64,000 nucleotides of DNA from assembly GCF_024679095.1 (NCBI RefSeq), contig NC_066562.1:8360398-8424397 (forward strand), in the 5' to 3' direction. Below the pieces are notes generated by a model. That model was given only the letters and a program-made list of their open reading frames with translations. It did not search any database and had not been told where the DNA came from. The translations under genes were made by a program, and so were the position numbers. This stretch comes from Eriocheir sinensis. Taxonomy: Eukaryota; Arthropoda; Malacostraca; Decapoda; Varunidae. Shown piece after piece: positions 34,301 to 47,300 of this stretch (its first letter is position 1; the number at the start of each line of letters is the position of its first letter).

Positions 34301-34862
34301 GAGTAATAGAAGTTGTTTTGTTACTATAAATACGCTTACTTTGCTTCGGTTATACTCGTTACCTGTTCCTCTGTTTAGTTACGCATTTGTAGCTACGCCA
34401 TTGACCCTGTGCTCACTTTGTGTTGTTATTTAATAGTAGTATCGTCTCTAGTAGTTGTAATGTTTTGGTTGTTAACGCAATTGTAGTTATTCTTATACAA
34501 TTTAATAATTACACACATGTTCTAGGTTAATGTGTAGTTTTTAATCTTGTTACTGTAGATTTTACAAATATTTGTTATCATTTTTATTATTCTTGTAACT
34601 AATTTTACTTTATTCATTAAGAATTATTATGTATTTAACTTATCTCACTATGTATCAACTATCTATTATATACATAACTTATTTACTATATTTATTAGCT
34701 ATTTATTATTTAACTTATTTCACTACGCTTATTACCTATTTATTATTTAACTTATTTTTGGTTTGTAATAAAAAGTTCCTGTTTACTACTTCTTTCACAT
34801 CCCGCCCATGATGACTGTGAGTCAGATGAAGTACTGCTGCCTTACTGTGCTAAAATAAAGAG
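34301..34862. other. AT-rich stretch downstream of gene 2
   Basis: AT-rich sequence with several AATAAA-like hexamers (near 34767 and 34854). It could include the distal 3' end of gene 2, but no site can be chosen. I see no coding exon. Confidence 0.5.
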
Positions 34863-34984
34863 TCATTTCAAACGGCTGGGGAGTCGTCTGAAACCAGTTT
34901 CAAGTGACGGGGAGTCGACTGAACCTAGTCTCATTTGACTGGGGGAGTCTTCTGAAACAGGGAGTAATTTGAAACGGCTACACC

Positions 34985-35150
34985 GGGCCGTGGGAGCTTC
35001 AGCCATGGCGGCCGTGGGAGCTTCAGCCATGGCGGCCGTGGGAGCTTCAGCCATGGTGGCCGTGGGAGCTTCAGCCATGGCGGCCGTGGGAGCTTCAGCC
35101 ATGGCGGCCGTGGGAGCTTCAGCCATGGCGGCCCTGGTGGGGGCGGCAGC
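34985..35150. repeat. 24-bp GC-rich minisatellite, about seven units
   Basis: GCCGTGGGAGCTTCAGCCAT plus GGCG repeats every 24 bases with one C-to-T variant (ATGGTGGCC). The unit length is a multiple of three, so both strands are open (VGASAMAA on plus, MAEAPTAA on minus). No splice sites or start context make either a convincing gene. Confidence 0.93.
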
Positions 35151-36119
35151 TTCTGACGCAGCGAGGAGCTGAGCGGATGATGCCAAAAAAAGGGTATATA
35201 ATGGGGAGTTGAAAACTATTTTCACAATAAATATTGAAATAAAATCTTGTACGTCTGTCTATGAACAAAAAATTATTAAAACCACCAGGTTAATGTTTTG
35301 AGTCAAAAGACGACATTTGAGCAAAGAATAAATCTTTTATATTTACTTCATTTAAAGGAACAATAACTTATAAAGATTTTTTTTATGTGAAATTAATAAT
35401 AAATTATGCATTGGTAATGAATAGCCTGCCTGTTTCTACTATTATATACCCAGTAAATGAACACACGTGATTGTTAGCACTGTTCTTACCTACAACATCC
35501 CGCGCGGGTCCTGACGCAGCGACCACCGCCTGCTGACGTCCACGGCCAACCCTTCACGTGTCTGCGTCTCATCCTTCTAGCACCGCCTCCTCTCCTGATC
35601 TTCACTATTCATCACCCGCGCATGGATGTCCGTAAACACGTTGGTGGGGTAAATTCCCACAACACATCCCACCCTACATCCCGCCAGGAGCGACGGCCAG
35701 GCCAACCAGAAAATTGAACCTGGCGGGGACGCCCAACACCAGTACAAGGGGCCACGCAGCGATCACGTGACAACGAGTGCTTGGCGTCTAGGGCTAACGC
35801 TTTCAGACATATGGCGTTCAGGTAAAATTTAACACAGGCTAAGAAATGGTTCACATGTAAAACGATCATGATTATACAGAGACCGAATACATGAATGAAC
35901 AATACCAGTAAACAAAGAAAGAAAGATAGGGAAAGAAAAAGGAAAGGAGGGAAGGAAGGATAATTTAACTGGTACTTACCCTTCCCCTGTAGCGAGTCTG
36001 AGGATGCCGAGGTGGTGGTGGTGGTGGTGGTGAGGAGGGGGGGGGGGGGTTGTAATGAGGGTGCAGTGAGGGTTCTACGCCCCACTTTTCTCACCTCCCG
36101 GATACACACACTTGAGATG

Positions 36120-36120
<1 letters not shown>

Positions 36121-36164
<44 letters not shown>

Positions 36165-36271
36165 ACCTACCTTCCTAACCCCCCCCAACACACCCACGCA
36201 CCCACGTCTTGTCCAGTTCTGTGGGAAAAATAAGAAAAATACATTACTATCTACACAATATTAATAATGAA

Positions 36272-36364
<93 letters not shown>

Positions 36365-36377
36365 AAGAAGAAGAAGA
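36121..36377. repeat. (CA)n, (AAT)n and (AAG)n microsatellites
   Basis: CA at about 36121-36160, AAT for about 23 units at 36268-36336, passing into AAG for about 14 units to 36377. Confidence 0.95.
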
Positions 36378-36558
36378 AAATAATAGATGACCTTGTGACT
36401 CCTCCTCCTCCTCCTCCTCCTCCTGTGTCTCATCTATCTCCTGCCCTCCTTCCTTTCTTTAATGCATGACTGAAACAATGGCCGCCTACTGACCAGATGA
36501 TTTTTATTGCGAAAGGAAAACAGAAGGAAAAAGAGGGCAAGTTTGCATGTTTGTCTGT

Positions 36559-36828
<270 letters not shown>

Positions 36829-37122
36829 CCCCCTCTCTCCTTGATACAAATGCCACGAGAAAGCTACAGTATACCTTAATGGCCCAACGTCAAAGTAAGT
36901 TCCATATGGTCACTGCCACCCTCCTCTGACCACTAAGTTCTGGAAAGCCGGAATCTGTTTGTTATGACGGGCACTGTTACACGAATTATGGCGCGTTTTG
37001 CTGGTTAGTGGAGGAGTCTAATTTACTTCGGCGGCTGTACTCTTGTGTTAATGTTATTATTGTAGTGGAGAGTGTGTTGATTGTTTGTGTGAGTGTGGTT
37101 GTGTGAGGGAGTGAGCGTGAGG

Positions 37123-37156
<34 letters not shown>

Positions 37157-37589
37157 TAAGGGTCCAGAGAGAGAGAGAGAGACAGAGCTTTTTTTTTTTA
37201 CTTATTTAAATAGTAATTAACTCCTCATCTCTCCCTGGACATACCATTAAATTTAGGATGAAGAAACGTTAATCCCAATAAGTGAAGCGAAATTCAATAC
37301 CGTAGTTACCAAGTATAAACGTTCTTCTTACAGTGAATTTTCGTCGACAGAGAAGACTGAGACACATTCAAGGTAAACTATAACAAAATGACACAGTGAA
37401 TGCTTGTGGGCAGCTCCGTAGACTTAAAACAACCATGCGTGTATAAGGGTAAACTATACGAAGCCAAGACAAAATATTTAACACTCCCTTTAAAACCTTT
37501 ACCAGAGCATAAAAACAAACGAACAGAGACAGATTGAGGATACTGTAATGACCTCTTTTTTTTTTTTTGGCTATTCTTTACTCCTATCT

Positions 37590-37660
37590 GTTATGGGAGC
37601 GGCAAGTAGCGAGCTTTTTTCACTCTTTTTGTTGCCCTTGAGCCGTCTCCTTTGTTGTAA
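37590..37660 (+). repeat. Dispersed element, TTGCCCTTGAGC family
   Basis: TTATGGGAGCGGCAAGTAGC, a short T-rich spacer, then TTGCCCTTGAGCCGTCTCC and TTTGTTGTAA. It lies 35 bases before the SINE head at 37690. Confidence 0.8.
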
Positions 37661-37687
37661 TGACCTCTGACATGGCGACCTTTGAAC

Positions 37688-37870
37688 TCGTCAGTGGCTC
37701 AGTGGTTTGGTCCCCTCACTCCTATTCTAAGGGCCCAGTTTCGATTCCCGGCGCTCATGGGTGTACGCAGATTTTCCACTGAGTTATTGCAGTTTCTCTA
37801 GTGTCTTAACCGAAGCAGGATACAGTACACTAACAACAGACAGAGAACCAGGCGGAGAGGTGAAACTAGA
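37688..37870 (+). repeat. tRNA-derived SINE
   Basis: An A-box-like TGGCTCAGTGGTT at 37695-37707 and a B-box-like GTTTCGATTCCCGG at 37738-37751 have the spacing of a tRNA gene promoter. The sequence between them does not fold as a normal tRNA. A body follows (GTGTACGCAGATTTTCCACT) that I associate with arthropod SINEs. A direct repeat of CAGGATA(C/T)AGTACACTAAC appears at about 37817 and 37881. Confidence 0.65.
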
Positions 37871-38219
37871 ACCATTACCAAGCAGGATATAGTACACTAA
37901 CACCAGACACACAGAGAGAGGGAGAGAGAGAGAGAGGGGGAGAGATCTGGAGAGCATTGGGAAAGGCCGTGTTTGTGCCGTGAGCTAATACCTAATGATT
38001 GCTGATGATGGTGATGGTGGTTCTCCTGGGAAGGGTCAAAAATTCCTTAAATAAGCCTGGAACGTATAGGCATTGTCAAGGTTGTCATAACTGTTCATTA
38101 GACGCCGTCAGAGGGAGTCGTTATCGTCTGTAGGGCGTGACTGACTCCCACCCTAGTAAGAGAGAGAGAGAGGGAGGGAGAGAGAGGGGTGGGGTGGAGA
38201 AAGAGAGAGAGATAGCGAA

Positions 38220-38424
38220 TCATCCCTACCAGTCAGTTGTGGCGTGGCGTGTGTCTGAGGAGGAGGAGGAAGGAGTAGGAGCTGAAGACGACCTGGAGAC
38301 GACCTGGTAGTGACGGTGTTGGTGTTGACGTCGGTGGTGGTGGTGGTGGTGAAAGGTGACTCACAAGCAATTCTCACCACTGCCCTTCATTCCTGCCATC
38401 CATCTCTTCAATCCCTTCACAGGT
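38220..38424 (+). promoter_or_regulatory. Candidate 5' untranslated exon for gene 3
   Basis: A higher-complexity stretch ends CCCTTCACAG|GTACGA, a good donor, about 3.8 kb before the gene 3 coding exon, whose acceptor lies five bases upstream of the ATG. A non-coding first exon is therefore required, and this is the best candidate I see, but no transcript evidence exists. Confidence 0.25.
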
Positions 38425-38699
38425 ACGATTATGCATTCAATGATGTGATAGTTTTTGTGTGTTAAGTTGACATTTAGTTCTGTTTCGCCCTTTCTGCCTC
38501 GCCAATCTAAGGTGGACGGTATTTTCTCATCTTAATATGCAGGACCATTAAAATAAATACCATACTTAGAATTATAATACCTAAATGATACCTGGTTGTC
38601 TTATGTATGTTAGCTTAAGGGAATGTTTTAGTGTTTCTTTGCTTACTTAATCATACCTATATTTCTTTAGCTACTATCTGTTCGGAGTGACAAGGAGAG

Positions 38700-39250
38700 A
38701 CAGGATTAAGGCTGAGTATGCTAAAAGGACAGCCCAAGTTAGACAGTTCGAAGACATAGTGAAGGAATCAAGATCGAGATAGTTTAAACATGTACAGAGA
38801 AAAAGATAGATGCTGGGTATATCGGGATGAAGGATGCTGGAGATGGCTGGGATATATGCGGAGGGGAGATGCTGGGGCTGGGAAAAGGAAGCTGGAAATG
38901 GTTGGGAAATGTGGAAAAAAAGAGATCTTGGGTATATCGAAAGAGGGATGTTAGAGATGGCTGGGATATATGCGGAGGGGAGATGATGGGGCTGGGATAA
39001 GGATGCTGGAAATGGTTGGGACATGTGGGAAAGAGAGATGCTGGTATATCGGATAAGGGATGCTGGTATATCGGATAAGGGATGTTGGGTGTATCGGATA
39101 AAGGATGTTGGGTATATCGGATAAGGGAAGCTGGTATATCGGATAAAGGATGTTGGGTATATCGGATAAGGGATTCTGGGTATATCGGATAAGGGATGTT
39201 AGAGATGGTTTGGATATGTGTGGTAGGGAGATGCTGGGTATATTGGGAGA
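38700..39250. repeat. Cryptic tandem repeats built on GATGCTGG and TATATCGG
   Basis: Two longer units of about 130 bp (GATGCTGGAGATGGCTGGGA, GATATATGCGGAGGGGAGAT) at 38830-39000, then about eight short units of 20-24 bp carrying TATATCGGATAAGGGATG. Confidence 0.85.
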
Positions 39251-39379
39251 TGGATAATGGAGTTGGAGCTGCCCGATTTTTACTATAAAGAATTAAGAAA
39301 AGGCAAACAAAAACTAAAAGAAATTAAAACAAAACAATTACCAAACAAAACCAACCATAACCACACCAAGCTAACCAAG

Positions 39380-39640
39380 GAAAACCACACGATACCATAC
39401 CATACCATACCAAACCACATCAAACCTTACCAAACCATACCAGACCAGACTACACCATACCAAACCTTACCAAACCTTACCAAACCAGACCACACCATAC
39501 CAAACCACACCATATCAGACCACATCAAACCTTACCAAACCATACCATACCAGACCACACCAGACCACACCATACCAAACCACACCATACCAAACCATAC
39601 CATACCAGACCAGACCACACCACACCAAACCAAACCACAA
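39380..39640. repeat. ACCA-based pentanucleotide array (ACCAT/ACCAA/ACCAG)
   Basis: Five-base units ACCAX follow one another for about 260 bp, with X mostly T, A, G or C in changing order. The plus strand has very little G. Confidence 0.92.
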
Positions 39641-39799
39641 ACAATAAGAGGAAAAAAAAATAAACCGCGGTAAGAGAAGTCATACAATTTTTAGTCAGCA
39701 ATGAAAAAAAAAAATAACTATAATGAGAAAATCAAGTAATTACTGAGAAAATATTAAGAAGTTCAGACACGCTTGTTCAATAGGTGAGGAATGTGTGTC

Positions 39800-40291
39800 G
39801 GGAGATAACGGAGGAGGAGGAGGAGGAGGAAGAAGAAGAGGAGGAAGAGGAGGAAGAAGAAATGAAAGACAGGTAGGTAGGTAAGAAGATTAAGTGATGG
39901 AAGGGCGATGAGGAGGAGGAGGAGGAGGAGGAGGAGGAGGGTGACAGTACAAACACACGCATGATATCACACCAGATCTTGAGGTGTAACGAAGGAAGGA
40001 AGGGAGAGAGGGAGGGAAGGGGAGGGAAGGAGGGAAGGGGAGGTATGAGATAATATAGAGGCGAAGATAATGCCGTGGAGAGAAGTATATGAGGCGAGGA
40101 GAATATGGGAGGGAAGGAAGGAGAGGGGAGGAGGAGAGAGGAAAAAATGGAGAGAAAGTTGAAGGGATGAGATAAAACATAAATAATAATAATACTATGG
40201 AGAGAAGTTACTGGAGGAAGGAAAGGAAGGAGGGAGGAAAGAAGGGGAGGAAAGAGGGAAAAAAAGAGGATAGATAGATCGATAAATAGAA

Positions 40292-40323
<32 letters not shown>

Positions 40324-40750
40324 GTTACGGAAGGAAGGAAGAGAAAGAAGGAAGGAAAAAAAGAAAAAAAGAAGAGATAGAGAGAAATAGAAAGATAGAA
40401 ATAGAGAGAATTGGAGAGAAGGAGGGAAACTCTGTCAATAGGTACAGAGGGAAGGAGGTAAGGAAGAAGGGAGGGAAGGGAGGTAAATAGGTTAGGTGGG
40501 CGAAGGGAGAGAATAAGGGTGGGAAAGGAGGGTGAGAAAAGGTAAAGGGAGGGAGGGAGGGAAGGAGGGAGGTAAGATGGAGAGGGAGAGAAGAATTATG
40601 GAGGAAGAGACAGACGAAGGAAGAAATGAAAGGGAGGTAAGCAATTAATGCTATAAAAAGAGAAAAGAGAGAAAGGAGAAAGGAGGGAAGAGGGGGATAA
40701 GGGAGTTAATAGAGGATACAAAGAGAGAGAATGAGAGAAAGCGAGAGATA
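39800..40750. repeat. Polypurine tract with (AGG)n runs
   Basis: About 950 bp of A/G-rich plus strand. AGG/AAG repeats lie at 39809-39860 and 39908-39940, and GATA with GA at 40270-40322. Confidence 0.88.
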
Positions 40751-40999
40751 AAAATGTCAGAACACTTCAAACAGTTCCCGTGTGACAATCTTCACCTGGT
40801 CCAGTTTTCGTTATTAACCAACAAACATGACCTCAACAACCAACATTACCTTCAACAACCAACAAATATTACCCCCAACAACAAACACTGCCCCCATTTA
40901 TATAGATTGAGCCTAGGATCTATGACAGTCCCTACCAATATTACCGGTGACATCAATAAACATGACCGTCACAACCACCATGAAAGAATATAGACGCAG

Positions 41000-41410
41000 C
41001 TTAACTCTTGCATTAGGAAGTTGGACGCCAAAGAAAGGAATTGAGATGGTCTGCAGTTATCATGTTACGAATAGCAGTGAGAATAGAGAAAGCACTGATT
41101 AACTCTTGTATTTGGAAGTTGGACAGTACAGGGCTGAGTAGATATGGGTGGAAGTTAAGATGAAAATAGCACTGGTTAACTCTTGCATTAGAAAGTTGGA
41201 CAGTACAGGAATGAGTAGAAAGGAACATAGAACCGCAGATGGCAAGTCAGGATGAGAGCACTATTACCAACTCTTGCATTAGAAAGTTGGACAGTACAGG
41301 AATGAGTAGAAAGGAACATAGAACCGCAGATGGCAAGTTTGGATGAAAGTACTATCATCAACTCTTGTATTAGAAAGTTGGACAGTACTGGATTGAGTGG
41401 AAATTCTTGT
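41000..41410. repeat. Tandem repeat of about 77-98 bp, five units
   Basis: AACTCTTG(C/T)ATTAG(A/G)AAGTTGG starts units at 41003, 41101, 41178, 41269 and 41360. The last two are 91 bp apart and nearly identical. Confidence 0.9.
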
Positions 41411-41639
41411 GGATCCGTGAAAGCGAAGGAGACGTATACTTAGCAAATTCCGAGTAGTCTTGAAGTGGAAAATAGAGACAAGAAACGACATAGGAAGCGA
41501 CATAGGAGACAGTTACCTCTAATATCAAGCTCTCTATCTGCCTGCTACCAAAAAAAAAATATCTACACCACCAACCACCAACCACTACTGGCAACCACAA
41601 TCCTATGCCGTGATCAGCTGCAGCGGTTGTGGTTGCTAT

Positions 41640-41668
41640 GGTGGTGGTGGTGGTGGTGGTGGTAGTGG
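41640..41668. repeat. (GGT)n microsatellite
   Basis: About nine GGT/GTG units. Confidence 0.85.
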
Positions 41669-41750
41669 TGTTATTAGAGTTACAAGGAGCGATTATAAAG
41701 AGCAGTGATCTCTCTCTTCATTCCGCCCTTAGGATGGTTAGGTAACGCCC

Positions 41751-42000
<250 letters not shown>

Positions 42001-42186
42001 ACTGTAGGTGGTTTATATAAAATTAATGCCTTCCCAAAGATCAATTTCCTGTGTGTGGATTTTTTTTTTATATAAGAGAGAAATTGTTTGAAATATTGTG
42101 TGAAAAAAAAGTGTTTGCCAAATGATTTTCAAAAGTGTTTATATATAATGTTACGTTGTTTTCTCTCTGTCTCTGTCTCCCTCCCT

Positions 42187-42217
<31 letters not shown>

Positions 42218-42230
42218 ACACACAGGTATC

Positions 42231-44288
42231 ATGGCATCACCTGGTCTCATTATAGCACTCAAAACGACCTTCTTTGCCTCGTCCCTCGCCTTCCACGACC
42301 TTCCACGACTCCAAGAACGACCACTGCCCTTCAACCTGCCCTTCAGAAGCCACGGACCCCCTCCACGACACTACGACCTTTTACGAGAGACGAGACGAGA
42401 AGGGAACGAGGGAACACATCAAGAACGACCTGTATATGTACCACTACGACCACAGCCACCTCCAGTTAGCCTTCATCCGCCGCCCTTACGACCCTCTGAA
42501 GGTAATGTGGAGTTGAAACGACTACAAAGGGAGGAGAACATTCACAAACGACCCCAGTTGACGTTTTCTATCCCACAATTACGACCATTTAACGACACTA
42601 AGGAGACAATACGAGCACGGGGTGACTTTAAACCATCTGAACGAGTCGTAGAGGGGCAGAGTCAAGGAACTACGACCCGGAACGACTCCACGACTCACTG
42701 GTGGCCCAACTGGGAGTCTGAAGTGTGGTACGACCCGAGGTATGCCCGAAACCACCGCTGGGGGCATGAGGAACCACCCGCGGACGACTTAAACGACCCC
42801 AGGCATAGAGTAGGAAGGCGGTGGTACGACTTCCACAAGACGAACGACTTTTACGACATGAGGTACTTGAGACTACGACCTCTGGAGTGGAGTAATCAGA
42901 GAAGAGCATTGCAACTACCCTCAAAGTCCTTAGTCAACGACCGTAGTGATAAAGTCGTTAAGTCGTTATGGGATGGTGGTCCGATAGGTTTGATGTCCCT
43001 CTTCGTCTCCTCCTTAACTGTCCTCCTTATGGCCTCATCCGTGATTGCGAAAGAGGACATCACGGAGCCATTTACCAACCTCGGAGAAGTCGCCTCGAGT
43101 CTCCGGGATCAGATCTTCGGGTTAGAGGATCCTGCCAAAAGTGAGAGGGATTCAAGTGGGGTCTCTGGTGCCCTCTCATCCCTCTCTGGTTCTCCCCCTC
43201 TCATGTCCCACTCGAATGAAAGTACCGCCAACGACTCTTCTCTTAAAGGGATTGGTAGGAGAGGGAAGGGAAAAGGGAGTAAAAGGAGAAGGAGGATCAG
43301 AAGGGGAGTGTTAGATATAGATGGTGCTTTTGAAGATGGAGGAAGGAAAAGCGTAGAGAACGATAATCAAAGAGAGAGAACCAGACGGAGTGAGATAGTA
43401 AGGGAAACTAAAGAAGAACACATACCATTATACGAGGGATGGATAAAGACGAAACAAACAGAGAAAGTAGACGAAACGGGAAGTGAAACAGGCCAGGGCA
43501 TCGCAACAGACACCTTTAACAGACAACTTCAAACAGAGAAACGGGAAAGCGAGGAAAACGGAAGCAAACAACAGAACCAAAAGGAAGAAACAGGAGATAG
43601 AACCGAGAATTACAGAGAACTCATAAACGGTATAACAGGAGACAAGAGGGAGTTAACAGAGGGTGAGATACGAGACTTCACAACCACAACACTACACCAA
43701 GAGAATCCAAACCTCTTAGGCATCACTGGAAGGCAGTTCGATCCCCTTTCCCAGATTGCTCTCTCGGCCGCTATGGTCTTGGGAGCATATATGGGTTACG
43801 CTCTCATTGACACGAACAACAACAACAACAACAACAATAACAACAACAAACATTCACCGACAGCTCCTGGGAACATAATTAACAACAACAACGTCAACAA
43901 AAACAACAACAACAATAAAAAGAAGAAGACTGTGAGAAGTGAATTAAGCAACGAGGATTTTGATGACTATGATTATGATGATTATGATGAGTATTATGAT
44001 TATGATTATGATGAGCTTGGAGATGAAGATGGTGAGGGTGGTGATGGTGGTGGTGGTGATGGTGGTGATGGTGATGGGAAGATATCTATACCGGGATCTT
44101 CTACTTCTTTCATGGATGGTGGTGATGGTGGTGGTGATGGTGATGATAGTGGTGATGGTGGTGATAGTGGTGGTGGTGATGGTGGTGACCCTGTACAAGA
44201 CCTTTCATCTCCCTTCATCTTCCCTCCTCTCCTAACTCTTCCATCTCCTTCTCCTCCTCCTCTAATCTCCCTCTGGAAAGACAAAACC

Positions 44289-44319
<31 letters not shown>

Positions 44320-47300
44320 CACAACAACAACAACAACACACAACAACACACAAACTCAAGACTTTCAACCTTATGACACCCACCACAGCAGACCAGGGGG
44401 AAGAAAATGCTAAGTTGACCTCGGTGACCCCTCTTCCTGACCTCTTCTCCTTCTCGACCCCGAAGAATATAGCTGAACAATGGAGGGACACTCTTAAGGT
44501 CACAGCAGGGTCAGAAGACTCAGCAGCGGACATTCTTTCTTATTTGAGCTCAATGAATTTAGACTTCGACCTCTTGGATACGGCTAACTTCTACTCTCTT
44601 TTGTTAGGCAGGCACCCAGACCCAACCACCAATATCCCCACCACCACAACCACTTCTACTCCCCTCCCTTCCACTACCACAAGCCCATTCAGCTCTACCA
44701 AGCCTACTGTCCCCTATCTCTCAACTTTTTATCCTATATTCACTACTGAGAGCCCTGACGTAAAGCCTTCTGACAGTAACAAAAGCAATAATAAGCCTCA
44801 GTATACTCTGGTTTCCACTTTTCATAGGTATAACACGTCTAAGGCTCGTCACCCTCAGTTTCCTACCAATCCCCCTTCATATGTCGGAACCGAAGGCTTT
44901 ATAGCACAGGCGGATAGCAAACCAAGTCTTTCTAAATCTTATTCACACTTTTTGTCTACTCCATCTCTTTTATATAACATGACTCGAACTGGTATACAGC
45001 AATCGGAGGGTAAACCAAGCTATCTTAATACTTACTCACCCTTTCTCTCTACGACTCACACTAGCATCACAGAGTCAGAGGGCATACCAAGCTATTCAAA
45101 TCCTTATTCACTCTTTCTTTCCACGACTCAGACTAGCATCACAGAATCGGAGAGTAAACCAAGCTCTTCGAGACCTTATCATCCCTATCTGTCCACATTT
45201 TCTCCTTCACACACCACGACTGAGACTCCCACAGTGCAATCCGAGAGCAAACTAAGCAATTCAAATCCTTCTTCCCCTTTCCTTTCCACTTCGGATTTGC
45301 ACACCAGACCTCAGATTGCCCTAGACCTTTTCACTTCATCTCCTCTGTATACAACGACCAAGAGTTACAACAAGCTGTCTAACACTTTATCCAGCCTCTC
45401 CAAACTTCACTCTCCTTTCCTTTCAACCTTATCCTCGCAAACCACAACTCAGACGTCTGGAAAACAACCTGAGAGCCCACTAAGTCTCACAAACCTCTAC
45501 TCAAAATTCTTCACCACCACATCTAGCTCCCCTCCCACACGTCCAACGCCCTATGACGGTCCAACAGTCCTTGCGGTTCAGCCTGACGGTTCCTCGACTA
45601 CCAATCCCTATTCTGCTTACTTTACTTCAGTCCCCCGTCAACCTACATCAACGGAGGAGCCTTATGGTCATGCTACAGGCTCTAAAGTGCAGCCAGACGG
45701 TTATAATTCCTATCCTGCTTCCTCTTCATCTGTGTACTTAAAATCTAACACCACTACTTCGTCTTCGAGTCATCCTACGAGTCTTAATATCAAGTCTGGT
45801 AATCCTGTGAGTTCTGATGCGTATTTTTCCTACTTCACCACAAGCGCAAGACCACCTACGACATCTACGTCTTCTTTATATCCTCTTGAAAGCCATATAA
45901 TCCAACCTGGAAAGCCTTTGAGATCCGATTCCTTTCCTTCCTACTTTTCCACAAGCCCAAAACCTCCTTCTACATCTGCCTCTTCTTTATATACTCCTGG
46001 AAACTTCAAAATCCAATCTGACAAGCCCTTAAGATCTGATCCCTATTCTTACATTTCCAAAAGTCCCAAACCACCTACCATGTCCTCAAATACTCCTGGA
46101 AACCTTAAAATCCAGTCTGACAAGCCTTTAAGATCTGATCCTTATCCTTCTTACCTTTCCAAAAGACCCAAGCCACCTACCATGTCCTCAAATACTCCTG
46201 GAAACCTTAAAATCCAGTCTGACAAGCCTTTGAGGTCTGATCCCTATCCTTCTTACCTGTCCAAAAGACCCAAACCACCTACCATGTCTTCAAATACTCC
46301 TGGAAACCTTAAAATCCAGTCTGACAAGCCTTTAAGATCTGATCCCTATCCTTCTTATCTTTCCAAAAACCCCAAACCACCTATCATGTCCGCAAATACT
46401 CCTGGAAACCTTAAAATCCAGTCTGACAAGCCTTTAAGATTTGATTCCAGTTCCTCTTACTTTCCTATAGCTTCCAGACCCACTACCAAACCACCAGGAC
46501 CTTACGACGCTTCTACGATGCTGAATATCTTGTCTGGAAGTACACAAAATCCTAATCCATTCTCTTCGGATCTTTTGTCTCCTTACTTCACCACTCCACA
46601 TTCCTTCTCCGCCTTCCTTTCCACCACAACTACGCAGCCCACCACCACAACACCCTTCTACTACAGCCCTACAAGCGTCATCATTCAGCCCAAGTCACCC
46701 ACCAGCCATAAGCCTTACCTAGTGTTCGCCCAATCTCAGCTCAGTCAGTCCACCACCCCGCCCCCAGCTGTGATCTCGCATACCCTGAATTTTGAGCGTG
46801 ATAAGTTCGGGCTGGATGTTACTGAGAAGCCTGATCTTAAGCCTTATGGAGTGAGCGATGCACGGCCTAAGCTTTCCCATGATCAGAAGAGAAACAAGTA
46901 TAGGGAAGAGGATACGGAGAAGAGAGAGGATTTGAATCTACACTTAAGTTACCATGATCCTTCCCATCCGGATTCAGTTTCTCTCTCTCTACGTCACCCT
47001 ACCACGTTAGCTCCACCGCCTTCCACTTCTACTAAGGGTGTGGATTACCTCTCATATCCAACGCCAGGGGGAGGATTAGTGGGGAGCAGCACCCCTTCTT
47101 ATGGATCTCTTGGGTATCACAGCACCTCAGCTTCCAATATCCATGTAACCCACGTCAGTTCTTCTGGGAATACACCCGTTACCTTACTGACTACATCCAA
47201 GCCTAAGGTAGCCACAGGGGAGCTATACGAGTCCTCCACTCCTGGGCATGCCTGGGAAAGACATCCGGCTGTGACTGCTATAATGGCAAGTACAGGAACG

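Noticed and set aside
35505..35830. GC-richer patch considered as a promoter or first exon
   Set aside because: No TATA box, initiator or open frame longer than about 30 codons with a good donor was found; evidence is insufficient.
35612..36157. Possible minus-strand exon ending at a GGTAAGT donor near 35977
   Set aside because: The donor is good, but the frame upstream is a Thr/Pro microsatellite product with no acceptor or partner exon of matching phase.
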